A stretch of DNA of 64,000 bases from Halorarum halophilum (GCF_013401515.1 NZ_CP058530.1:1-64000); one strand, 5' to 3'. Positions 25,245 through 33,366 are shown, counted from the first letter of the stretch. The notes: a model not told the origin generated them from the sequence alone. A program made the numbers and translations.

Positions 25245-26236
25245 GCATCGAAATCCGCACCACCGACGACGACCAGTGGAACGACATCGTTGACGACTCG
25301 CCGCAGACGACTCCCTTCCATCGGGCGGAGGCGCTCGACGTGATCGCGGAGCACTCCGGGGCGGACCTCTACCGGCTCGTGGGGTACAAGGGGCAGGAAC
25401 CGGTCGGCGTCTTCCCGGTGTTCTCCATCTCGAAGGGCCCCATCAGCGGCGCGTTCTCCCCGCCGCCGAACCTCAAGGTCCACTACCTCGGCCCGGCGCT
25501 CCTCAACTTCGAGAAGCTGAAACGCCGCAAGCGCGACAAGCGAAACCAGCGGTTCGTCGACGGCGTGATCGAGTGGGTCGACGAGGAGGTCTCGCCGCGC
25601 TACTGGAACCTCCGGACGCCGATCGGGTACGGCGACGCCCGGCCGTTCACGTGGAACGAGTTCGACGCCTCCCCCCGGTACACGTACGTCGTCGACCTGA
25701 CGCGGGACGAGGACGAGCTGCTCTCGCGGTTCAGCAGCGACGCGCGCCGTAACATCACCGGGGAGTACGACGTCGACTTCGAGGTGACGGAGGGGGGGCT
25801 AGACGCCATCGACAGCATCATCGCGCGGACGCGGGAGCGCCACGAGGAACAGGGCGAGTCCTACCCCGTCACCGCCGAGTTCGTTCGCGACCTCCACGAT
25901 AGACTTCCCACGGGGACGATCCGCCCGTACGTCTGCCGGGTTGAGGGCGAGTTCGCCGGCGGCGCGATCGACCTCGAGAGCGACGGGCGGGCGGGCGCGT
26001 GGATCGGGGGCGCCAAGGCCGACGCGCCGGTCCCCGTCAACGACCTGCTCGAGTGGCGGATAGCGACGGACGCACGCGATCGCGGCTGCTCCGCGTTCGA
26101 CCTCGTCGGCGCGAACCACGAGCGAATCTACTCGTACAAGGCGAAGTTCGCGCCCGATCTCGTCCCGTACTTCAGCATCGAGCGGGGGTCGACCGCGATG
26201 ACCTTCGCCGCCCAGATGTACAAGAATCTGCGTTGA
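25241..26236 (+). CDS. FemAB-like GNAT-fold transferase (paralogue)
   Basis: A 331-residue FemABX-like protein. It shares with the copy at 9385-10395 the FSPPPNLKVHYLGP segment, the basic KLKRRKRDKRNQRF helix, RTPIGYGDARPFTWNEFD, the SSDARRNI helix and the C-terminal DLVGANHERIYSYKAKF. The double GNAT fold would bind an acyl or aminoacyl donor and a glycan acceptor. The gene is coupled to the phosphodiesterase-like gene by ATGA. The repeated pairing of these two families at both sides of the glycan cluster argues for a shared pathway, perhaps decoration of a surface polymer with acyl or amino-acid groups; the reaction itself is not proven by the sequence. Confidence 0.85.
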   Translation: MSIEIRTTDDDQWNDIVDDSPQTTPFHRAEALDVIAEHSGADLYRLVGYKGQEPVGVFPVFSISKGPISGAFSPPPNLKVHYLGPALLNFEKLKRRKRDKRNQRFVDGVIEWVDEEVSPRYWNLRTPIGYGDARPFTWNEFDASPRYTYVVDLTRDEDELLSRFSSDARRNITGEYDVDFEVTEGGLDAIDSIIARTRERHEEQGESYPVTAEFVRDLHDRLPTGTIRPYVCRVEGEFAGGAIDLESDGRAGAWIGGAKADAPVPVNDLLEWRIATDARDRGCSAFDLVGANHERIYSYKAKFAPDLVPYFSIERGSTAMTFAAQMYKNLR

Positions 26237-26445
26237 CAGGACCGGGGGACGACGGTCGATCGCCCCTACCCTTGCACGAGCCTAAGCACGCCCTTCCCGG
26301 TTCAGGCGGGCGGTACTGCCGGCCAGGAGCGGTCTATTCACAAACCTTTCCAAGCGAGAAAACGAATACAACCGACGTTTCGGTCGGCGTTACGTTTGAA
26401 CACGCTGTTCATACCAAAGTAAAGCCCGGTTGTACGCCAGCCAGC

Positions 26446-26793
26446 ATGCCAGACACTGACCGACGACGCATCCTTCAGATCGCGGCGACGGGAATCGCAG
26501 TCGGCCTCGCGGGCTGTGGAGACGGCGGCGGGAACGGCGGCGGGAACGGCGGCGGCGAGGAGACCGACCCGCTCGAAGCCGATACCGAGACGGAGACGGA
26601 GGAGGAGACCGAGACGGAGACGGAGGAGGAGGTCGGCGAGGAGACCGAGACGGGCATGGAGACCGAGACTGGAATGGGGACGGAAACCGGAATGGGGACA
26701 GAGACAGGCATGGAGACCGAGACCGGAATGGGGACGGAAACCGATGCCTTCGGCAACGAGACCGAAACCGAGACGGAGACGGAGGCCCCGTAA
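26446..26793 (+). CDS. Tat lipoprotein with Glu-Thr repeat tail
   Basis: A 115-residue protein. The first 30 residues are a Tat lipoprotein signal (DTDRRRILQIAATG, lipobox LAGC), followed by GDGGGNGGGNGGGEE and then a low-complexity tail of Glu/Thr with Gly/Met spacers (TETEEETETE, then ETGMGTETGM units). There is no globular domain. It would be an acid-rich extended chain anchored at the outer membrane face, or a remnant of a lipoprotein that lost its domain. ATG 26446 gives a proper signal; the longer open frame upstream runs in the FemAB gene. The DNA behind the tail is a tandem repeat that can vary in copy number by slippage. Confidence 0.7.
   Translation: MPDTDRRRILQIAATGIAVGLAGCGDGGGNGGGNGGGEETDPLEADTETETEEETETETEEEVGEETETGMETETGMGTETGMGTETGMETETGMGTETDAFGNETETETETEAP
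26581..26790 (+). repeat. Low-complexity tandem repeat of GAGACC/GAGACGG units
   Basis: The stretch is built from 6-base GAGAC[CGT]-like units (Glu-Thr codons) and a longer unit of about 18-24 bases encoding ET-GMGTETGM, for instance at 26641-26740. It is wholly inside the small lipoprotein gene. Confidence 0.8.
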
Positions 26794-27144
26794 CCGCCGC
26801 GAGCGTCCTGGCGGACGTCACACGTGATGGCTCCACGCCGGGAGCTCCCGACGTGCAGGGCGGACTGATCGCCGCTTCGTGACGGCTGACGCCGTCCAGT
26901 CGTGACGGTCCGCATCCCGTGCGTCGATCGCGTCGTCGTCGCTGTGACGACGGCTGCCAGCCCAGCAGCTGCTATTTTGGCTAGCAAAACTATCACAACT
27001 AACCGTACTATCCAAACCAGCTGTACTCGCGGAACCGAGTCGAACGGCACAGGGAGCCCGTTCCTCCCCGGGTGATCCCCAGCGACGGCTCACGGAGTCG
27101 GCGGACCCAAACGCTTGTCCACCCTCCACGAGACCTCACGGCCG
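26794..27144. other. Intergenic region, 351 bases
   Basis: It contains a less GC-rich stretch at 26970-27016 (TATTTTGGCTAGCAAAACTA) and a 10-base palindrome AGCAGCTGCT at 26964-26973. It may hold the promoter of the stress-protein gene, but I cannot place a clear TATA box. No gene is credible here. Confidence 0.5.
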
Positions 27145-27573
27145 ATGGTCGAACGGATCCTCCTGCCCGTCGACGACTCCCCACGGTCGAACGCCGCCGT
27201 CGAGCACGCGCTCTCGGTGTACCCGGACGCGTCCTTCGTGCTGTTGCACGTGGTCGACCCGCGGGACTGGGTCTCGACCGACGAGTACGGCGAGGTGTAC
27301 TACGCCGCGGAGACGAAGGACGCCGTCGTCGAGGAGGCGGACGACCTCCTCGCGACCGCCCGCGAGCAGGTGGCCGCGGCCGACAGGCCGGTCGAGACCG
27401 TCCGCGCCTTCGGCCAGCCGGCCAAGGAGATCGTCGCATACGCGCGGGAGAACGACGTCGACGCCGTCGTCATGGGGAGCCACGGGCGAACTGGCCTCGA
27501 CCGTCTCCTCCTCGGCAGCGTCGCGGAGACGGTGGTCAGGCGCTCGCCCGTCCCGGTGACGGTCGTCCGCTGA
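27145..27573 (+). CDS. Universal stress protein (UspA family)
   Basis: A 142-residue UspA-fold protein. MVERILLPVDDS is the usual first strand and ATP-contact Asp; VLLHVVDP follows, and the C-terminal ATP-binding motif is MGSHGRTGLDRLLLGSVAE, matching G-x2-G-x9-G-S. It is therefore predicted to bind ATP. ATG 27145 fits the family N terminus; the frame is open to 27115 but the extra ten residues (STLHETSRP) have no counterpart. It stands alone between intergenic regions, upstream of the first FAH gene. A stress-survival role is the generic family assignment. Confidence 0.9.
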   Translation: MVERILLPVDDSPRSNAAVEHALSVYPDASFVLLHVVDPRDWVSTDEYGEVYYAAETKDAVVEEADDLLATAREQVAAADRPVETVRAFGQPAKEIVAYARENDVDAVVMGSHGRTGLDRLLLGSVAETVVRRSPVPVTVVR

Positions 27574-28125
27574 CGCGCCGGTCGTGTGCCTCGGCGCACC
27601 GACGCTCGTGCGGTTCGTGAGCGGTCGACACACTATCTATCTAACCTCGAATTTCAGATAGTAGTGGTACTATTTCAGATATTCTAGTGAAACCATGAAA
27701 GGGGTTCGTTCCTCGCCCTCCGAACGAGCAGACGATACCGGAGGACTCGAACGGGGTGAATCCGCGAACCCGGAGTCGCTCGAACGAGCACTCCCTCCAC
27801 GATCCACTCCGACGGAGGATCTATCCTTCGGGTAAAACCAACCGACCGACCGCGTTAGTTCCCCTTTAACCACCATTCCCCCGTCGAACCAGTTGTTCGT
27901 CCGGCGTCCCACCGAAGTTCGGCTCGTCACGGAGGAAGCGAAATAGTATCTAATCGAGGTATAAAACATATCTTATATGTGGTGGTGGGCCTGCCGACTC
28001 TGTCTCCTCCAGGACGACCGCTCGGGAAACCCGAATCCGGAGCCCCGGCCGTCGCCGTTTGGGCGGCAAATACTGCGGGGCGTCCAGACACGCTTATGGT
28101 GTTCCCTGTCAACGTGTGACTCGAC
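27574..28125. other. Intergenic region, 552 bases, with short repeats
   Basis: It holds two copies of ATTTCAGATA (27651-27660, 27672-27681) spaced 21 bases, an inverted repeat ACTATCT/AGATAGT (27632-27638, 27656-27662), and an AT-rich block at 27950-27980. A box CGCTTATGG at 28091-28099 is a likely promoter for the FAH gene. I see no convincing gene. Confidence 0.6.
27651..27681. repeat. Direct repeat ATTTCAGATA, two copies two helical turns apart
   Basis: Both copies are identical 10-mers, start to start 21 bases, flanking AGTGGTACT. This arrangement suits a dimeric regulator binding one DNA face. No regulator is identified. Confidence 0.5.
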
Positions 28126-28899
28126 ATGCGAAAGGTACGATTCCTGGACCCGGCGGGTAGCGTGCGAACTGGCGAGTGGATCGACGGCGCCGTGGAGTTC
28201 GGCAGCCAGCGGTTCGACCTCGAGGACGTCTCGCTCCTCCCGCCGACCGACCCGTCGAAGATCGTCTGCGTCGGGCTGAACTACGCGAAGCACGCCGAGG
28301 AGACGGACTCCGACATCCCGGAGCGGCCGCTGCTGTTCCTCAAGACACCGAACACCCTCGCGGGCCACGGCGACACCATCACCCTCCCCGAGTCGAGGGA
28401 GCGCATCGACTTCGAGGGGGAGCTCGGCGTCGTCATCGGCGAGCAGTGCCGCAACGTCGCCGAGGAGGACGCCGAGGACGTCATCGCGGGCTACACCTGC
28501 GTCAACGACCTCTCGAACCGCGACGACCAGCGCGTCGAGCAGAACTGGGTGCGAGGCAAGTCGTTCGACAACTCCGCGCCCATCGGCCCGGTGCTCGCCA
28601 CCCCGGAGCACCTCCCGGACGGGGCGAGCATCGAGACCCGACAGAACGGCGAGGTGAGACAGTCGTCGTCCATCGACGACCTCATCTTCGAGATCCCGGA
28701 GCTGATCGCGGAGATCACCGAGCTGGTGACGCTGGAGGCCGGCGACGTCATCGCCACCGGGACGCCCGAGGGCGTCGGCCCCATCAGCGGCGGCGACGAG
28801 GTGGAGGTGGAGGTCGAGGGCGTCGGGACGCTGAAGAACGACTACGTCGCGGGCGAGTTCAGCGGGGACGACACCCACGACTTCGTCCCGAACCAGTAA
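28126..28899 (+). CDS. FAH-family hydrolase/isomerase (copy 1)
   Basis: A 257-residue fumarylacetoacetate-hydrolase-fold protein. The short N-terminal beta domain (MRKVRFLDPAGS) leads to KIVCVGLNYAKHA, the metal-binding FEGELGVVIGE (two Glu), VNDLSNRDDQ (third acidic ligand region) and GDVIATGTPEGVGPI. Family members open or isomerise aromatic-catabolite acids (2-hydroxyhepta-2,4-diene-1,7-dioate isomerase, acylpyruvase, beta-diketone hydrolase). It is very close to the copy at 35433-36227: both have GEQCRNV and NWVRGKxFDNSAPIGPVLATP. The box at 28091 lies 31 bases before ATG 28126, indicating a leaderless start. The true substrate is unknown. Confidence 0.87.
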   Translation: MRKVRFLDPAGSVRTGEWIDGAVEFGSQRFDLEDVSLLPPTDPSKIVCVGLNYAKHAEETDSDIPERPLLFLKTPNTLAGHGDTITLPESRERIDFEGELGVVIGEQCRNVAEEDAEDVIAGYTCVNDLSNRDDQRVEQNWVRGKSFDNSAPIGPVLATPEHLPDGASIETRQNGEVRQSSSIDDLIFEIPELIAEITELVTLEAGDVIATGTPEGVGPISGGDEVEVEVEGVGTLKNDYVAGEFSGDDTHDFVPNQ

Positions 28900-29013
28900 C
28901 CCCGTCGTCGCGTCGGCCTCGGATCGTCGCGCCGGCGATGCACTGCGGGTGACGGTCCCGCGTTCCGATTCTCGCTTTCGTTCCGTAGCGTTCCAGTCCG
29001 TCGACTCGCGGTT

Positions 29014-29068
29014 CTGCCGACTCCCGCTTCACCGACTTTCGTTCCTGCCGACTCCCGCTTCACCGACT
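29014..29068. repeat. Tandem direct repeat, two 24-base copies
   Basis: The 24-base unit starting CTGCCGACTCCCGCTTC occurs at 29014-29037 and 29045-29068, period 31. A weaker related stretch precedes it (28990-29010). It lies between two convergent FAH genes and could be a termination or recombination signal. Confidence 0.65.
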
Positions 29069-29117
29069 CACGGTTCCGTCGATTCCTGATTCAGTCATGC
29101 CGCCGGCCGGACGCCGG

Positions 29118-29972
29118 CTACTCCACCTGCTCGACCCGGTTCGTGAGCGTGCCGAGGCCCTCGACGGTCACGGACAGCTCGTCGCCGTCGGAGAGCGACA
29201 CGTCCTGGAAGTGGCCGACGCCCTTCGGCGTCCCGGTGGCGACGACGTCGCCCGGCTGGAGCTCCACCCGCGAGGAGACGTACGACACCAGGTCCGCGAC
29301 GTCGTAGATCATCAGGTTCGTGCCCTCGTCCTGGACGACGTCGCCGTTGTGGCGGGTCTCGATGTGGAGGTCGTTCGGGTCGCCCACCTCGTCGCTCGTG
29401 ACGACCGCCGGGCCGACCGGCGTCGAGTTCTGGAGCCCCTTCGCGGAGAACCAGTCGAGCCACTCCTCGTCCTTCGCCCGCACGTTCTGGAGGTCACGGG
29501 CCGTGACGTCGTTCAGCACCGTGTAGCCCGCGACGTGGTCCAGCGCGTCCTCGGGCGCGACGTGCCGGCCCGGCTCGCCGACGACGGCCGCCAGCTCCCC
29601 CTCGTAGTCGAGGTCCGTCGTCAACCGGGTGTCGTACTCGATGGGCGCGCCCTGGCCGACCAGCGCGCGGGTGGCCTTGGTGAATATCAGCGGCCGCTCG
29701 AACTCCTCCTGCGTGCGGTCGACCTCCTCGATGTGGGAGTAGTAGTTCAGCGCCACCGCGAAGGTGGTGTTGCGCCGGGTCGTGGGCGGCAGCAGCGTCA
29801 CATCGGCCGCGTCGTGCTCCTCGCCGCCGTCGCCGACGCCGTCCCCGGTCGTGACCGCCGCCAGCGCGGCGTCGAACGCCCCGACCTCGTCCGTGACGTC
29901 CCGTACCGTCTCGTCCTTGAGGACGCCGACGCGTCGCTCGTCCCCGCCCGTGTGAAAGTGTACCAGTCGCAT
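29118..29972 (-). CDS. FAH-family hydrolase/isomerase (copy 2)
   Basis: A 284-residue FAH-fold protein with a longer N-terminal domain (MRLVHFHTGGDERRVG). It has NTTFAVALNYYSHIEE, the metal motif LDYEGELAAVVGE, VLNDVTARDLQ and GDVVATGTPKGVGHF. VTARDLQ is the classical family motif, unlike the SNRDDQ of copies 1 and 3, so the reaction may differ. NVRAKDEEWLDWFSAKGLQNSTPVGPAVV replaces the NWVRGK block. A TATA-like box (minus CTTTATG, 30001-30007) lies 29 bases before ATG 29972. It is convergent with copy 1. Confidence 0.87.
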   Translation of the reverse strand: MRLVHFHTGGDERRVGVLKDETVRDVTDEVGAFDAALAAVTTGDGVGDGGEEHDAADVTLLPPTTRRNTTFAVALNYYSHIEEVDRTQEEFERPLIFTKATRALVGQGAPIEYDTRLTTDLDYEGELAAVVGEPGRHVAPEDALDHVAGYTVLNDVTARDLQNVRAKDEEWLDWFSAKGLQNSTPVGPAVVTSDEVGDPNDLHIETRHNGDVVQDEGTNLMIYDVADLVSYVSSRVELQPGDVVATGTPKGVGHFQDVSLSDGDELSVTVEGLGTLTNRVEQVE

Positions 29973-30074
29973 GCTCCCGTGAACGGCGGGCTCGTTCGGG
30001 CATAAAGATTGGCGTCCCGACGGCGCCGGGAGGTGGAATCCGGACTGCTGATCAGGAACCCGGGAGCGAGCGTG

Positions 30075-30887
30075 CTACCAGTCGGGGGCGTAGTCCGGCG
30101 AGTACTGTCGCTCCACGTCGTCGATGGCGTCGATGCGCTCGACTTCCGCGTCGGTGAGGTCGAGGTCGCGGGCGCGCCAGTTGTCCTCGATGTGGTCGCG
30201 GCCGGTCGCCTTGGGGATGGGTATCGTCCCCTTCTCCAGACACCACGCGATGCTCACGCGGGCCGGGCTGACCCCGCGGTCGTCGGCGATCTCCCGGATC
30301 TCGGGCTCGTCGAGGACGCGGCCGTTGCCGAGCGGCGCGTAGGCGACGAAAGCGATCCCGTTGGCCTCGCAGTACTCGCGGAGGTCCTGCTGCGGGAGGA
30401 GGGGGTGCATCTCGGCCTGGAGTACCGAGACGGGGACCGCCGAGGCGTCGCGGGCCTCCTCGAGCTGGTCGACGGTCACGTTACACACGCCGAGCCGGTC
30501 GAACAGCCCCTCGTCGTGCAGGGCCGCGAGGACCTCGAAGGTGGTCTCGGGGTCGTAGCCGCCGGCCGGCCAGTGGACGCCGTACAGCAGGTCGACCGAC
30601 TCCACGTCCAGTCGGTCGAGACACGACCGCACGTTCGCCTCGATGCTCCCGGCCGAGTAGTCGTCGGTGAACCGCGGGTGAAGCACCTTCGTCGCCAGGA
30701 ACACGTCGTCGTCGACGTCGGCGGCCGCGATACCCTCGCCGACGGCAGCCTCGTTCCCGTACGCCTCGGCGGTGTCGACGTGTCGGTAGCCGACCTCCAG
30801 CGCGGTCCGCACGCTGTCGACGCACTCCCCGTGGTCCGTGTTCCGGTACGTTCCGAGCCCCGGCGACGGGATATCGTGATTCGCCAT
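30075..30887 (-). CDS. Aldo/keto reductase
   Basis: A 270-residue NADPH-dependent (beta/alpha)8 reductase. The catalytic tetrad is readable: Asp and Tyr in DTAEAYGNE, Lys in FLATKVLHP, His in LYGVHWPAG. The NADPH-binding end has IPIPKATGRDHIEDN. It would reduce a carbonyl in a metabolite or aldehyde. ATG 30887 begins MANHDIPSPGLGT, a typical family start; the open frame continues to 30989 without family features. A box GATTATGC lies 31 bases upstream. It is placed next to the IclR regulator and FAH genes, so it may be part of their catabolic set. Confidence 0.9.
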   Translation of the reverse strand: MANHDIPSPGLGTYRNTDHGECVDSVRTALEVGYRHVDTAEAYGNEAAVGEGIAAADVDDDVFLATKVLHPRFTDDYSAGSIEANVRSCLDRLDVESVDLLYGVHWPAGGYDPETTFEVLAALHDEGLFDRLGVCNVTVDQLEEARDASAVPVSVLQAEMHPLLPQQDLREYCEANGIAFVAYAPLGNGRVLDEPEIREIADDRGVSPARVSIAWCLEKGTIPIPKATGRDHIEDNWRARDLDLTDAEVERIDAIDDVERQYSPDYAPDW

Positions 30888-31205
30888 TGTGTACGTTCGG
30901 ACCTCCGACGCCACCGGCATAATCGTTCCCCCGGGCCAGGACCGACCGGTCGACCACGGTGCGGCCACGATCCCCCGACGGACGATCACTCCCGGCGACG
31001 GCGTGACGGATTGGGGATACCGTCCAGCTGTTCTGCATCGTCGAACAGAATGGGGGCGGTCCGTGGATTGTCAGCCGTCTACCCTGCCGCAATCGTTCGT
31101 CTGGGGAGCGATACGGGCGGTCTCCGACGGACGAGCGGGGGGTACGATGGAATTACAAACATACGTCTGTAATCCACATCTTCGTTCGGCATCGTAGAAC
31201 GGCGA
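30888..31205. other. Intergenic region, 318 bases, with two palindromes
   Basis: It holds the aldo/keto reductase promoter near 30918-30923, an inverted repeat CTGTTC/GAACAG (31028-31033, 31043-31048) and an imperfect palindrome TTACAAAC-ATAC-GTCTGTAA (31153-31172). No gene is evident. Confidence 0.55.
31153..31172. promoter_or_regulatory. Imperfect palindrome, candidate regulator site
   Basis: Arms TTACAAAC and GTCTGTAA around ATAC, one mismatch. It lies just past the IclR stop codon and upstream of the aldo/keto reductase. An operator of the IclR protein or another dimeric regulator is an inference. Confidence 0.4.
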
Positions 31206-31976
31206 TCAGGCGTACCTGATGTTGAGTTCCAGTTCGTTAGCGACGGCCAGGAGCAGGTCCGGGAGCTCCGACCGGATGCGCTCGCCCTTCATCCGCTGGC
31301 TCGGGCCGGAGACGCTCAGCGCCCCCAGGACGCGCCCGTCGGCGGTCGAGACTGGCACGCCGACCGCCCAGAGGCTGTTGGTGCTCTCCCCCCGGTTGTC
31401 GGCGTAGCCGCGCTCGCGGATGCGCTCCAGCTCCTCGTACAGCTCCCCCTCGTCGGTGATCGTCCGGTCGGTGAAGCGTTCGAGGCCGCGCCGTGCGATG
31501 ACCTCCTCGACGTCGGGCTCCGGGAGGCTCGCGAGGATGGCCTTGCCGGCCGACGTGGCGTGCAGGGGGACCCGCTTGCCGATCTCCGAGTCGGTGTGGA
31601 CGGCCTCGCTCCCGGACTCGCGGAACATGTAGACGCCGTAGCCGTGCTCCTCGACGATGAACTGGGATCGCTCGCCCGTCTGCGCGGCGAGCTTCTTCAC
31701 CTTGTCCCGCGCGAGCTCGTAGGCCGGCTGCCGGGTCCGCACCCGCTGTCCCAGGTGGAGAAAGCGCAGGCTGAGCCGGTACTCGTCGCCGTCCTGCAGC
31801 ACGTACCCCCGACGACGGAGCGTCTGCAGGTGGTTGTGGACGGTGCTCTTGGCCATGCCGAGCTCGTCCGCCAGTTCGGTGACGCGCGCCTCGCCGCGCT
31901 CCCCGATCTGTTCTATCACGTCGAACGTGGTCTCGGTCGCCCCGATCCCGCCCAGCGCGTCGTTTCGTGAGGTCAT
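31206..31976 (-). CDS. IclR-family transcriptional regulator
   Basis: A 256-residue regulator. The N-terminal winged helix-turn-helix (TTFDVIEQIGERGEARVTELADELGMAKSTVHNHLQTL) is followed by the IclR effector domain (SGSEAVHTDSEIGKRVPLHATSAGKAIL, then GVPVSTADGRVLGALSVSGPSQRM). Such proteins sense small carboxylic or aromatic acids and control catabolic genes. Its promoter has a TATA box (minus TATAAAT, about 32001-32007) flanked by AACAA/TTGTT arms (31991-31995, 32011-32015), a layout suited to autoregulation. Likely targets are the adjacent aldo/keto reductase, acyl-CoA dehydrogenase and amidase genes. Confidence 0.92.
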   Translation of the reverse strand: MTSRNDALGGIGATETTFDVIEQIGERGEARVTELADELGMAKSTVHNHLQTLRRRGYVLQDGDEYRLSLRFLHLGQRVRTRQPAYELARDKVKKLAAQTGERSQFIVEEHGYGVYMFRESGSEAVHTDSEIGKRVPLHATSAGKAILASLPEPDVEEVIARRGLERFTDRTITDEGELYEELERIRERGYADNRGESTNSLWAVGVPVSTADGRVLGALSVSGPSQRMKGERIRSELPDLLLAVANELELNIRYA

Positions 31977-31990
31977 GGGAGAGTATCACA

Positions 31991-32015
31991 AACAACGCTA
32001 TTTATAACTATTGTT
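31991..32015 (-). promoter_or_regulatory. IclR gene promoter with palindromic flanks
   Basis: AACAA and TTGTT arms enclose a TATA-like TTTATAA, about 28 bases before ATG 31976. Binding here would block the promoter, so autoregulation is plausible. Confidence 0.5.
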
Positions 32016-32048
32016 CTACAGGACCGAACGCGGTTCGGGTCGCGGTGA

Positions 32049-33254
32049 TCAGTACGAGCGCGGCAGGCTCAGGACCTTCTCCGCGACGTAGTTGAGCGCG
32101 AGCTGCTGGGTGACGGGGACCAGCCGGGTGAGCCGGGCCTCCCGCAAGTACCGCTCGACGTCGTACTCCCGGGCGACGCCGAACCCCCCGTGGGCCTGGA
32201 CCGCCGCGTCGGCGGCCTCGAAGCAGGCCTCGGCCGCGAGGTACTTGGCGGTGTTCGCGCGGCCGCCGAGCTCCCGCCGCGTGAGGTCGTCCGTCCGGCG
32301 GGCCGCCGCGTAGGTGACCTCCTTGGCCGCCTGGACGTGGGCGTGTGCGGCGGCAAGCGGGTGCTGGACGGCCTGGTTGGCGCCGATGGGCCGGCCGAAC
32401 ACCTCGCGCTCCCGGGCGTAGGCGGCCCCCCGTTCGACTGCGAGTTCGCCCAGCCCGACGCACTCGGCGGCGACGACGAGCCGTTCCTCGTTGAGGCCGT
32501 CGAGGAGGTGGTAGAACCCCTCCCCCTCGGTGCCGACGAGGTTCCCCGCGGGGACCCGGAGGTCGTCGAACCACAGTTCGAACGAGTGGACGAACTCCCC
32601 CGCGGTCTTCGGGATCGGCTCCATCCGCAGCGCGCCCTGCCCGGTCGCGTCGTCGAGGTCCACGAGCAGCAGCGACAGGCCGCGGGTCTCCTTCTCGACG
32701 TCCGCGACCGGCGTAGTCCGGACCACGAGGAGGAGGTAGTCCGAGACGTCGACGCGCGAGGTCCAGATCTTCTGGCCGTTCACGACGTACTCGTCGCCCT
32801 CGCGGGTCGCGGTCGTCTCGATCGCCGTCGACTCCGAGCCCGCGTTGGGCTCGGTCAGCCCGAACGACTGGACGGACACCTCGCCGGCCGCGACCTTCGG
32901 CAGCAACTCCGCCTTCGTCGCCTCGTCGGCGTAGTTCACCAACGGGACCGAGTTGTAGACGCCGCCGTGGACCGCCTGGGCGGCGCCGAAGCCGCCGCCG
33001 CTCGCGGCGATCTCCTCCATCAGTATCACCGACTCCACCGTCGACATCCCGGCGCCGCCGTACTCCTCCGGGATGAGCACGCCCAGCCAGCCGCCGTCGG
33101 CGAGCGCGTCCACGAACTCGTGCGGGTACTCGCCGGTCGCGTCGCGCTCGCGCCAGTACGCGTCGTCGAACTCCGAACAGAGCTCCCGGACGCTCCGCCG
33201 GAACACCCGCTGTTCCTCCGATAGCTCCACGCTACCCCGAACGGGATGGACCAT
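32049..33254 (-). CDS. Acyl-CoA dehydrogenase
   Basis: A 401-residue FAD-dependent acyl-CoA dehydrogenase. The N-terminal helical domain (LSEEQRVFRRSVRELC) leads to the beta domain with FGLTEPNAGSES and YVVNGQKIWTSR, and the C-terminal helical domain with ERLVVAAECVGLGELA, REVFGRPIGANQAVQHPLA and QAHGGFGVAREYDVERYLREARL. The usual catalytic YEGT region reads RLVPVTQQ, so the canonical Glu is not at that place; the base may be elsewhere as in some branched-chain members. GTG/ATG choice: ATG 33254 lies 27 bases after a TATA box (33281-33287). It could act on a CoA ester made by the class III CoA-transferase. Confidence 0.9.
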   Translation of the reverse strand: MVHPVRGSVELSEEQRVFRRSVRELCSEFDDAYWRERDATGEYPHEFVDALADGGWLGVLIPEEYGGAGMSTVESVILMEEIAASGGGFGAAQAVHGGVYNSVPLVNYADEATKAELLPKVAAGEVSVQSFGLTEPNAGSESTAIETTATREGDEYVVNGQKIWTSRVDVSDYLLLVVRTTPVADVEKETRGLSLLLVDLDDATGQGALRMEPIPKTAGEFVHSFELWFDDLRVPAGNLVGTEGEGFYHLLDGLNEERLVVAAECVGLGELAVERGAAYAREREVFGRPIGANQAVQHPLAAAHAHVQAAKEVTYAAARRTDDLTRRELGGRANTAKYLAAEACFEAADAAVQAHGGFGVAREYDVERYLREARLTRLVPVTQQLALNYVAEKVLSLPRSY

Positions 33255-33280
33255 CTACCGGGTGAGAGGGGTCCCGGTCC

Positions 33281-33287
33281 ATATAAT
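33281..33287 (-). promoter_or_regulatory. TATA box of the acyl-CoA dehydrogenase gene
   Basis: The minus strand reads ATTATAT 27-33 bases before ATG 33254. Confidence 0.6.
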
Positions 33288-33366
33288 TCCCTCCCCTCGG
33301 CGCTGAACGGGAGCGATTGGCCCCAGGAGGCGAGGGTGTGCTCGTCGGACGGGCCGACGGAGGAAC

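Noticed and set aside
26475-27050. A minus-strand frame rich in Val-Ser repeats opposite the Glu-Thr lipoprotein
   Set aside because: It is the mirror of the tandem repeat; the plus-strand frame has a Tat lipoprotein signal, the minus frame has none.
27670-27969. A minus-strand open frame of 99 codons in the gap before FAH copy 1
   Set aside because: No family features, a poor composition and no promoter; it also crosses the repeated ATTTCAGATA region.
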